Positions 1-6,667 of a stretch of DNA of 39,735 nt are shown here, one piece after another. The position numbers were made by a program, and so were the translations under genes. The DNA is from Lachnospiraceae bacterium (GTDB taxonomy: Bacteria > Bacillota > Clostridia > Lachnospirales > Lachnospiraceae), in assembly GCA_900766575.1 (NCBI GenBank), contig CAAFVW010000106.1, forward strand, positions 1-39,735. Reading direction: 5' to 3'. The first letter of the stretch is position 1. Each line of letters begins with the position of its first letter. The notes beneath the pieces are model-generated. The model was not told the DNA's origin, did no database searches, and was given only the letters and a program-made list of their open reading frames with translations.

Positions 1-477
1 ATCGGGAACTCTGGTCATGTTCTTGATACCGCCCAGGTTCTTCTCCAGCTTCTCCCATTCTTTCTTTAACTGGATAACTTCTTTCTTAGGCAGTACATCG
101 AAAGTACCGTCCTGAGACATGGTCTCGATTGCATGCAGTCTTGCGATACGGGACTGGATGGTTCTGAAGTTGGTCAGCATACCGCCTAACCATCTCTCGT
201 TTACATAGTACATACCACAACGCTCTGCCTCAACCTTTACAGCGTCCTGAGCCTGCTTCTTAGTACCAACGAACAGGATGGTGCCGCCCTGTGCAGCGAT
301 TTCGGATACTGCCTTGTAAGCCTCGTCAACCTTTACAACAGACTTCTGCAGATCGATGATGTGGATACCATTTCTCTCGGTGAAGATGTAAGGAGCCATC
401 TTAGGGTTCCATCTTCTGGTCTGATGTCCAAAATGAACACCTGCTTCAAGTAACTGTTTCATAGAAATAACGCTCAT
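1..477 (-). CDS. rpsB: 30S ribosomal protein S2, N-terminal part (runs off window)
   Basis: The first 159 codons of ribosomal protein S2 are present and the gene continues beyond base 1. The N-terminus begins MSVISMKQLLEAGVHFGHQT, the S2 signature, followed by RRWNPKMAPYIF and IIDLQKS. S2 binds the 30S head-platform junction and recruits S1-type function. The ATG at 477 is preceded by a GGAGGTAAA ribosome binding site at 481-489. The gene follows the fla/che operon on the same strand, as in Bacillus subtilis, but it has its own promoter. The identity is certain; only the 3' part is missing. Confidence 0.97.
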   Translation of the reverse strand, partial: MSVISMKQLLEAGVHFGHQTRRWNPKMAPYIFTERNGIHIIDLQKSVVKVDEAYKAVSEIAAQGGTILFVGTKKQAQDAVKVEAERCGMYYVNERWLGGMLTNFRTIQSRIARLHAIETMSQDGTFDVLPKKEVIQLKKEWEKLEKNLGGIKNMTRVPD

Positions 478-617
478 GTCTTTACCTCCATTTGGTTAAA
501 ATCTTCCGCATTTCTTTTCTGCCGGGACGCGTTAAGAACCCGGTTAGCTCCGACAAAGACTCCTGCAAACGCAGTAAGCACCATCGTCGAATCGAAAGGC
601 GTGTTTTTTGTCACAAC
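478..617 (-). promoter_or_regulatory. rpsB 5' leader with two small hairpins
   Basis: This is the untranslated region between the predicted rpsB start site and the rpsB ATG. It contains a CTGC/GCAG hairpin (plus 563-574) and a CCGGG/CCCGG hairpin (plus 522-543). Ribosomal protein leaders often bind their own product, but nothing here proves autoregulation. A 36-codon open frame from 584 to 474 overlaps the rpsB start codon as ATGA; it lacks a clear ribosome binding site. Confidence 0.4.
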
Positions 618-623
618 AGTGCG

Positions 624-652
624 ATTATAACATAGGGAAACCCCTATGGCAA
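624..652 (-). promoter_or_regulatory. rpsB promoter (sigma-A type)
   Basis: On the minus strand a TTGCCA -35 element (652-647) and a perfect TATAAT -10 element (629-624) are separated by exactly 17 bases. Transcription would start near 617 and give a leader of about 140 nt before rpsB. The -35 element sits in the loop of the hairpin that ends the upstream operon. The elements are visible in the sequence; activity is inferred. Confidence 0.8.
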
Positions 653-659
653 GGGGTTT
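638..659 (-). terminator. Hairpin at the end of the fla/che operon
   Basis: A 7-bp perfect stem (AAACCCC with GGGGTTT, plus coordinates 653-659 and 638-644) encloses an 8-base loop. It starts immediately after the stop codon of the last operon gene at 660-662. The U-run on the minus transcript is only three bases followed by CCC, so termination may be incomplete and some flagellar transcripts may read into rpsB. Confidence 0.55.
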
Positions 660-1205
660 TTAATGTTTTCCTGTGATTATTTTAGCGATTTCTTCTTCGG
701 AAGTCCCTGGGTCAATTTCATAAGTCCCTGGATTGATGCTGCGGCTGTATCCGTTATTGCATAAGTAGTTATCGAACTCCTTCGCATTCTCCACCAGCCC
801 CGCTTCATACAGTTGTCTGCTCACGCTGCCGGAATCGTCTCCCCGCTTAATCGTTATCCCGGCGGTCTGCGACGGTTCCACAACATTCTCCGGCTCCGCA
901 GTTGTCTGCGTTTCCGGCGTTTCTGCGACTGTCTCTGACTCCACGGCTGTTTCCTTCTGTTCCTGGGTCTCTTCGGCAGCCTCGGTTGTACTACTTTCCG
1001 TCGACTGTTTTATACTGTTCTGCAATTCTGCCAGTGTCAGTTCACTGCTGTCTACCATGCCGAGTTCTGCCGCACGCTCTCTGATCTGGTCCTCCGTCAT
1101 GGTCTGTGCTGTCTGCTCCTGTCTGTTGGAAAAGCTGATTCCCAGAATCAATGCCGTTACGATCATGCCAATCCCGAGACCGCGCAGATAATATTTTAAT
1201 TTCAT
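660..1205 (-). CDS. Membrane-anchored protein with MltG-like N-domain fold, no catalytic domain
   Basis: This 181-residue protein has one N-terminal membrane segment (about residues 8-26). A Thr/Glu-rich, probably disordered stretch follows (about 65-115). The C-terminal domain of about 65 residues reads like the LysM-like part of endolytic transglycosylase MltG: a VSRQLYEAGLV motif, then NPGTYEIDPGTSEEEIAKII. The catalytic transglycosylase domain of MltG is absent, so an enzyme role is unlikely. It may bind peptidoglycan or act as a scaffold near the flagellum, which is inference. It is the last gene of the fla/che operon. The ATG at 1205 has an AAGGACGGAG ribosome binding site. Confidence 0.7.
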   Translation of the reverse strand: MKLKYYLRGLGIGMIVTALILGISFSNRQEQTAQTMTEDQIRERAAELGMVDSSELTLAELQNSIKQSTESSTTEAAEETQEQKETAVESETVAETPETQTTAEPENVVEPSQTAGITIKRGDDSGSVSRQLYEAGLVENAKEFDNYLCNNGYSRSINPGTYEIDPGTSEEEIAKIITGKH

Positions 1206-1237
1206 TGATATCTCCGTCCTTATTTACACGATTCCTG

Positions 1238-1891
1238 TCAGGCTTTATACAGGTCGATTACAAGTTTTACTTCGCCGACGCCCAGACCCAGTTCCTTTGC
1301 TATCTCAACTGTGGATTTTCCCTGTCTGTGCATTTTCAGAATCTTCTCATTGTTATTCTGACCTTCTTCTGCGGTCTCTCCTGTAAACCCGATCTCCGGA
1401 GCGCTTTCGGCGGTTTCCATTGCCTCTGCCGGTTTTTCGTTCTTTTTCTCTTTCGGCTCTTTTTCCGGTTTTTCTTCCTTGATTTTAGCCTTATTTTCCG
1501 CTGCTTTCACTGCCTTATCCATCTTGGAAAACGTATCTTTGATATTTGCATGCTTGCTATTCAGCATGTCATATAAAAACATTGCTTCCTCATGGTTCTT
1601 GTGAATCTCCTGCAATACCGTGTCAGAATACTCATTTATCGCCATGATCTTCTCATTGGTCAGACGTTCCAGCGAGCGTTCTGCTTTTTCCACTGCATCT
1701 TCAGAGGTCTCCTCCATTCTGTCCTGCATCTGGCTGCGAACCTTCTGCAATTCTTCCAGAAGCCCTCTGATTTCTTCTTTTTCTGCCTCTTTATTGATTC
1801 CGCTTTCTTCAGTCTTGCCGGAAGGTAATAAAAAACTTCCTATAAATATCATAATACCTGCGATCAGCAGAACCACTTCTAATATGCCCAT
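1238..1891 (-). CDS. SwrB-like / DUF6115-type membrane protein with C-terminal HTH
   Basis: A 217-residue protein with an N-terminal membrane helix (about residues 5-22) and a long charged helical region with coiled-coil character (about 30-125). A Lys/Glu/Pro-rich linker follows (about 130-165). The C-terminal segment, with KILKMHRQGKSTVEIAKELG, looks like a helix-turn-helix. The arrangement (single-pass anchor, coiled coil, short helical end) and the position between sigD and rpsB match SwrB of B. subtilis, which helps activate the flagellar export apparatus. I judge this from layout and general resemblance, not alignment. The ribosome binding site is AAAGGA before the ATG at 1891. Confidence 0.65.
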   Translation of the reverse strand: MGILEVVLLIAGIMIFIGSFLLPSGKTEESGINKEAEKEEIRGLLEELQKVRSQMQDRMEETSEDAVEKAERSLERLTNEKIMAINEYSDTVLQEIHKNHEEAMFLYDMLNSKHANIKDTFSKMDKAVKAAENKAKIKEEKPEKEPKEKKNEKPAEAMETAESAPEIGFTGETAEEGQNNNEKILKMHRQGKSTVEIAKELGLGVGEVKLVIDLYKA

Positions 1892-1911
1892 GTCTTTTTT
1901 CCTTTGTGTTA

Positions 1912-2226
1912 TCAGATCTTTATGTCGAAGCCCTGATGCTGTCTGGCCACTACCACACCGTCTTTATCGGGATTCTCCTTTTTACGGCGTTTTCCACCAT
2001 TTCCGCCATACTCATTCCGGCCCTTTTCCTTAGCATCGTATTGTCCTGTATACCAGTCAGCATTATCGCTGCTATGCACTTCCCTGGTGCGCTGGTCACT
2101 CTGTTTCTGTGACTGCTGTTCCAGATTCATCTGCTGGAAAGTACCTTTATTGTCCTCATTCTGCTTCATGGTTGTATAATCCTGCGTCCGCGGAATCGAC
2201 GCAATTTCCAAAGACCCAAATGCCAT
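1912..2226 (-). CDS. Small charged hypothetical protein in fla/che operon
   Basis: A 104-residue protein I cannot assign to a named family. The start chosen is the ATG at 2226 (MAFGSLEIASIPRTQ), preceded by AAAAGAGGAG; the open frame extends upstream but without a better start. It is rich in Gln, Asp, Lys and Arg, has no membrane segment or signal peptide, and is probably largely disordered. A basic KRRKKE cluster is followed by a short hydrophobic C-terminus ending FDIKI. The tight position between fapA and the SwrB-like gene suggests a flagellar or surface-motility role, but there is no direct evidence for one. Confidence 0.6.
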   Translation of the reverse strand: MAFGSLEIASIPRTQDYTTMKQNEDNKGTFQQMNLEQQSQKQSDQRTREVHSSDNADWYTGQYDAKEKGRNEYGGNGGKRRKKENPDKDGVVVARQHQGFDIKI

Positions 2227-2277
2227 ATGCACTCCTCTTTTCTGCCTTTCGTCCCTTCCATGGCACAATACAGCAAA

Positions 2278-3867
2278 TTACAACGGTGTCGATTTTATAT
2301 CGCCTTCAATACGTTCGAATCTGCAATAGTGATAAGTGCTCTTCACCTGCATGGAAGAATCACCGATTATGATTGTGGTGCCGGGATACACTTCTCCCCG
2401 TACCATTACCATCGCCCGCTCCTGTGGATGAAATTCCAGCTGCAATTCCTGCATTTGGTAATTTTTCTCCTCCAGACTCTTCTTCTGTGTCTCCATGGTT
2501 GCCGCACAGTTGCGTATATAATTGATCTGATCCGGTGTAAACCGAACCCCTTTGCTCTTTTTCTCCGCAAAATTAGCCAGAATCGGCTGAAGGCTGCGAA
2601 TATTCTTCACGATCTCTGAAACCTCTTTTTGCAGTTTCATATACTCTGCCTTTTTCTCCGGATCCACACCTACTTCTACCACAGTAGGCGCTCCCAGCAT
2701 CGCTCCCAGCGTCTTTACCTCGATCTTTTGTCCGGCACGTACATGTCCACCAGTGATAAATCCCTTCTTACCGGTTACCTGAATCTCCGTACCGGCCGTC
2801 ACATTGCTGTGCAGAATAGCTTCCGTGCTGACATATCCCCTGGCAGCGGCCGTAGCATTTTCCAGAAATTTGGCTACGATATTACCGCCTGCTTTCAGCG
2901 TTCCCTTGGCCATACCGTTCATGCCGCGGGCAATGATGATGTTGCCGCCTGCTTCTATGAAAGCACCTTCCACGACACCACTTATGATCACATTGCCGCC
3001 TGCCCGGATAACAAAATTGGAGGAGACGTTGCCGTTTACCTGTACACTGCCTTTAAAATCAATATTGCCGGTGGACAGATCCACATTCTCCACTTCATAG
3101 ACATCCGATACAAACACTTTGCCCTCTACCAGAGAGACATGACCGTCTACCATAGAGGTAAGTTTTCTCCGATCCTCAGAAATCTCTATATTATGTCCAA
3201 ATTCCAGATGTATTTTTTTCACCTGTCGGGGAAAAATCCTGGCTCCCTGCACTGTCGTACCGTACTCCCCCTCATCCTCCGGAATAATCTCCGCCAGAAG
3301 CTGTCCTTTTTTACAGGGATTGATCATATTCAGATGAAAATAATCCACCGTGCCGTCATCTTTTAGCGTCGGTCTCGCGTGGATATCTGTATTAAAATAG
3401 TATTTGATGCTGGCATCGGTTCCATGCCTCGGTTCTTTCCCCTGTGCCACCACCAGGTCGGTACAATAGATACCGTCCGACATAAAATGATCCTGCAGGG
3501 TACTCATCTGGATTCCATATACAATTTTATGGAATTGCAAGTCTCTGATTACGCTGTCCATAGTAATACGTTTTCCGGTCTGAGATGCCGGATAAAAACG
3601 CACGATTGCCTGCATATTATCCTGACTGACCTCGATCTGACAGCTCTCCTCGATCTCCGGACAATCTTTTCTCTCCAGGAAACAGACATTATCTTCATCC
3701 GCAAGGATTGCCTTTTTTATGGACATCGCATCATACGGTATCGCCTGTCTGTCCAGATAATCCATTACTTCCTGTATCCTTACATCTTCCCCACCGTCCC
3801 TGGGTTGGAATATCTGTAATCCATATCCTCCCGGTGCTCTAACCACCTGAAAATAGCCATTCTGCAT
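2278..3867 (-). CDS. fapA: FapA family protein (DUF342)
   Basis: A 529-residue protein of the FapA/DUF342 family. The middle part (about residues 220-390) is a run of Gly/Val-rich beta repeats such as VQVNGNVSSNFVIRAGGNVI and FIEAGGNIIIARG, typical of the polymer-forming beta-helix of this family. A coiled-coil segment follows (about 410-480). FapA proteins are linked to flagellar assembly in some bacteria but their mechanism is poorly known. The ATG at 3867 is preferred because it has an upstream AGAGGA site; an ATG at 3891 and a TTG further up are weaker. It starts shortly after the sigma-28 stop codon. Confidence 0.85.
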   Translation of the reverse strand: MQNGYFQVVRAPGGYGLQIFQPRDGGEDVRIQEVMDYLDRQAIPYDAMSIKKAILADEDNVCFLERKDCPEIEESCQIEVSQDNMQAIVRFYPASQTGKRITMDSVIRDLQFHKIVYGIQMSTLQDHFMSDGIYCTDLVVAQGKEPRHGTDASIKYYFNTDIHARPTLKDDGTVDYFHLNMINPCKKGQLLAEIIPEDEGEYGTTVQGARIFPRQVKKIHLEFGHNIEISEDRRKLTSMVDGHVSLVEGKVFVSDVYEVENVDLSTGNIDFKGSVQVNGNVSSNFVIRAGGNVIISGVVEGAFIEAGGNIIIARGMNGMAKGTLKAGGNIVAKFLENATAAARGYVSTEAILHSNVTAGTEIQVTGKKGFITGGHVRAGQKIEVKTLGAMLGAPTVVEVGVDPEKKAEYMKLQKEVSEIVKNIRSLQPILANFAEKKSKGVRFTPDQINYIRNCAATMETQKKSLEEKNYQMQELQLEFHPQERAMVMVRGEVYPGTTIIIGDSSMQVKSTYHYCRFERIEGDIKSTPL

Positions 3868-3919
3868 ACGCCTTTTCCTCTGCCTTCCCATCCTGCGCTC
3901 CGCACAGATCAACAAGGTT

Positions 3920-4684
3920 CTACAAAAGTCCCATGTAGTTTCCCATCTTTGTCTTCATTTTCTGTAAAGCACGAGTATGCAACTGGGATACTCTGGATTC
4001 TGACACCTCCAGAATATTACTGATCTCTTTTAATGTCAGATCCTCATAGTAATACAGTGTAACTACCTTTTTTTCTTTTTCCGTCAGAAGTTCCAGTGCC
4101 TCTCCCAGAACCTTTGTCAGTTCTTCCTTCTCCACACTTTCTTCCGGGCTGTCAAATCGGGCTGTCGTATGTCTGCTGTAATCCTGCGAGACATCACTTC
4201 CCTGATCCATATATTCATTCAGGGATACCAGACCTGTGATCTTCATCTGAGACTGCCATTCCAGATATTCCTCCGAAGTGATTCCCAATCCCATCGCAAT
4301 ATCTTCATCGGTAGCGCTTCGTCCGGTAGTCTGTTCCACTTCCTTGATGACTGCCTCGATTTTCTTCTGTCTCTGTCGGATGGTTCGGGGAATCCAGTCC
4401 ATCTTGCGGATCTGGTCCAGAATCGCGCCACGTATGCGCAGGCTGGCATAAGTTTCGAATTTTACCTCCTTGAGGCAGTCAAACTTGTCGATTGCATCAA
4501 TCAATCCGAAAATTCCATAACTGACCAGATCCTCGTAATCCACGTTGTAGCCCAGATACATACTCAGCCGTCCTGCCACTACTTTCACCAGCGGAGCATA
4601 TTCCAGTATTAACTGTTCTCTTGTCTCCGGTCGCTTATTAGCAGCATATTCTTCTAATAATCTTTTCTTACCGGCTTCATCCAT
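3920..4684 (-). CDS. sigD: Flagellar sigma-28 factor (FliA/WhiG/SigD family)
   Basis: A 254-residue alternative sigma factor that directs RNA polymerase to late flagellar and chemotaxis promoters. Region 2 is visible at about residues 25-95, including the YEDLVSYGIFGLIDAIDKFD core-binding and -10 segment. Region 3 includes RKMDWIPRTIRQRQKKIE, characteristic of the FliA family. Region 4 carries a helix-turn-helix at about 220-245 (LTLKEISNILEVSESRVSQL). Its ATG overlaps the stop of the upstream membrane-protein gene by 8 bases (ATGGATGA), which suggests translational coupling. No anti-sigma flgM gene is in the window. The position near the end of the long operon is the same as sigD in B. subtilis. 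Confidence 0.95.
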   Translation of the reverse strand: MDEAGKKRLLEEYAANKRPETREQLILEYAPLVKVVAGRLSMYLGYNVDYEDLVSYGIFGLIDAIDKFDCLKEVKFETYASLRIRGAILDQIRKMDWIPRTIRQRQKKIEAVIKEVEQTTGRSATDEDIAMGLGITSEEYLEWQSQMKITGLVSLNEYMDQGSDVSQDYSRHTTARFDSPEESVEKEELTKVLGEALELLTEKEKKVVTLYYYEDLTLKEISNILEVSESRVSQLHTRALQKMKTKMGNYMGLL

Positions 4685-4973
4685 TCGAATCGTTTACACC
4701 CTTCCGCTCTGTGCCCTCTTCTGACCCAGCAGCTTCTTCCTCTTGCAGAGCCTTCTCTTTCTCTTCCTGCTCCTTTTTCGCTTTCTCCTCGTTCTGCCTG
4801 TCAAACCGGTCCAACAACAGCCGGATCACACTTCCCAGGCAATAGAACAAAAGCATCACAGCAAAAAGCGCTACGAGGCTTGCCAATACCGAATAACTTC
4901 TCACCAGCGTCACAATACAGGTACAGGCACCTGCGATCAGCATCAAAAACAACGGCATATTTTTTCTGTTCAT
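4677..4973 (-). CDS. Small two-helix membrane protein upstream of sigD
   Basis: A 98-residue hypothetical protein with two hydrophobic helices (about residues 8-25 and 29-54). A cytoplasmic-looking tail very rich in Glu and Lys follows (about 58-95). I do not recognise a family. It lies between cheD and the sigma-28 gene and overlaps the latter by 8 bases, so its translation probably sets sigma-28 translation. It could be a membrane tether or regulator for the sigma factor or chemotaxis proteins, but this is speculation. B. subtilis has no gene at this position. Confidence 0.65.
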   Translation of the reverse strand: MNRKNMPLFLMLIAGACTCIVTLVRSYSVLASLVALFAVMLLFYCLGSVIRLLLDRFDRQNEEKAKKEQEEKEKALQEEEAAGSEEGTERKGVNDSNG

Positions 4974-4997
4974 AATCTTCCCATACGATAGTCCGTC

Positions 4998-5486
4998 TTA
5001 AATAATGGACTCGCTCTTTCCTACTGCACGAATATGGAATTCCCCGGTCTCCGGATAAAAAGTTACGGTTCTTCCATAATTTTTGCCTGTGTCTTCTGCC
5101 AAAACAGGAATACTGATCTCTTTCAGCTTTTTCTTTACAGCTTCCACATTGCGGTCCCCCACCTGCATCATGTCATTTCGACCCTGAAATGTGAACATTG
5201 TGGCACCTCCGGCAATCTTGGCTACCATTCTGGCTTTTCTGGCTCCAAGTTTCTCCATCTGGCGTACCAGTTCATCAATTCCGGTATCTGCAAATTTTGC
5301 AATGTTCTGGTTGCTGTTACGGATTGCGGTACTATCCGGCAGCATAATATGTGCCAGACCGCCTATTTTTGTCACCGGATCACGTATCGCGATTCCCACG
5401 CAGGAGCCCAGTCCCAGAGTAGTCACTCCATCCGGACTTACGCAGGTCTTCAGATCCGCCATCCCTACCTTAATAATCTCGCTCAT
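4998..5486 (-). CDS. cheD: Chemoreceptor glutamine deamidase CheD
   Basis: A 162-residue CheD. The catalytic Cys lies in GLGSCVGIAI (about residue 29) and the catalytic His in GGLAHIMLPDS (about residue 46), both in the expected spacing. The later GGATMF and GDRNVEAVKKKL segments are also family-typical. CheD deamidates receptor glutamines and in Bacillus-type systems binds CheC and raises its phosphatase activity. It lies directly downstream of cheC in the same operon, with an AAGGGGAG ribosome binding site before the ATG at 5486. Confidence 0.95.
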   Translation of the reverse strand: MSEIIKVGMADLKTCVSPDGVTTLGLGSCVGIAIRDPVTKIGGLAHIMLPDSTAIRNSNQNIAKFADTGIDELVRQMEKLGARKARMVAKIAGGATMFTFQGRNDMMQVGDRNVEAVKKKLKEISIPVLAEDTGKNYGRTVTFYPETGEFHIRAVGKSESII

Positions 5487-5524
5487 TCTGCTCCCCTTCT
5501 TCTGTTTCCGTGAATCCTATGATC

Positions 5525-6145
5525 CTATGCAACAGGTATTCCCAAAGACGTCAAAATCCTGGGATAAGACTCAATATCGGGAACCAGAATGAAATATCCA
5601 TCAATCTCCACTTCATCATAAAACTGAGACTGTATCAGCAAAATCTTGTCACCCAGTGTTCCGAATTCGATGGCCGGAACACTGAGGATCGCCCCTGCCA
5701 TATCCAGAGTCAGAGACGGCGGAGTGGGGATAATCTTCAGATTGGTCAGGCTGGACAGGGAATTCAGGTATGCTCCCGTTATGATGTTGCCGATTTCCTG
5801 CATGGCAGAAAATTCAATCTCGGAAAAGCCTTCCTGCTGCACCATATCTCCCAGAATCTTATGAAGAAGATGCTTGGCGCTGCCCTGTTCCACCAGGAAC
5901 ATCATGCTGCCGGTGATGTCGCCTTCCACTCCCAGGAAGACTCCGAGCATCACCTGTTCTTCTCCACCCATCAATGCTCCTACTTCATTAAAATCCAAAA
6001 GCTTTACCTGCGGTACCTTCATGTCTACCTTACAGTTCAGCATCTGGGAGAGTGCTGTCATAGCGTTACCCGCTCCAATGTTGCCAATTTCCTTTAAAAC
6101 GTCCAGATACGTTTCCGAAACTTTCTCTAAACTCAGATCTCCCAT
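5525..6145 (-). CDS. cheC: CheY-P phosphatase CheC
   Basis: A 206-residue CheC with both phosphatase active sites. The pattern D/S-x3-E-x2-N is present as DVLKEIGN near the N-terminus and as SAMQEIGN near residue 110. CheC removes phosphate from CheY-P and, with CheD, forms the adaptation feedback loop of Firmicutes. It is adjacent to cheD and cheW. The ATG at 6145 has an AAAGGAG site nine bases upstream. Length is normal for the family. Confidence 0.95.
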   Translation of the reverse strand: MGDLSLEKVSETYLDVLKEIGNIGAGNAMTALSQMLNCKVDMKVPQVKLLDFNEVGALMGGEEQVMLGVFLGVEGDITGSMMFLVEQGSAKHLLHKILGDMVQQEGFSEIEFSAMQEIGNIITGAYLNSLSSLTNLKIIPTPPSLTLDMAGAILSVPAIEFGTLGDKILLIQSQFYDEVEIDGYFILVPDIESYPRILTSLGIPVA

Positions 6146-6158
6146 GGATCCATCTCCT

Positions 6159-6650
6159 TTATGCGTTTTCCTCCAGCGTAATGGAATTCAGATCCAGAAG
6201 AGAGATCAATTCCCCATTGTGCTTTCCCACACCTGTGATAAAGCTCTTTCTGCTTTCCCCGGTATTCTGTGATAATTTTTCAATTTCACTGCTTCCCAGA
6301 GTAACAACTTCCTTCACTTCATCTACAATAATGCCTACGCTTCCCTGCTGCTCCAGCTTCAGGATAATGATTCTGGTGGCACGGGTCAGCTCATCGATTT
6401 CCAGACCCATCTTTAACCGGAGGCTCATAACCGGCAGAACCTCACCACGCAGATTAATCACGCCCTTTAAATATGCAGGCACCTTGGGTACTCTGGTGAT
6501 ATGCTGCATTCTGACAATATTATCAATGTAACGAATATCAATACCGTACTGTTCGTCTCCGAGCCGGATCACAATATACTGGAAAAAATCCTCTTCCACT
6601 TTGCGCTCGTCTCCGGCCTTTAACTCGTTTTTCATGCTAAGTTCTTCCAT
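6159..6650 (-). CDS. cheW: Chemotaxis coupling protein CheW
   Basis: A CheW-domain scaffold linking receptors to CheA. The domain spans most of the 163 residues, with FQYIVIRLGDEQYGIDI at the start, the GVINLRGEVLPVMSL motif in the middle and GIIVDEVKEVV later. Two ATG codons are possible, 6659 and 6650; AAGGAGGGAG is very close to the first, so I prefer 6650, but the difference is only three residues. It lies eight to seventeen bases after cheA. Confidence 0.95.
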   Translation of the reverse strand: MEELSMKNELKAGDERKVEEDFFQYIVIRLGDEQYGIDIRYIDNIVRMQHITRVPKVPAYLKGVINLRGEVLPVMSLRLKMGLEIDELTRATRIIILKLEQQGSVGIIVDEVKEVVTLGSSEIEKLSQNTGESRKSFITGVGKHNGELISLLDLNSITLEENA

Positions 6651-6667
6651 AACTGTCATCTCCCTCC

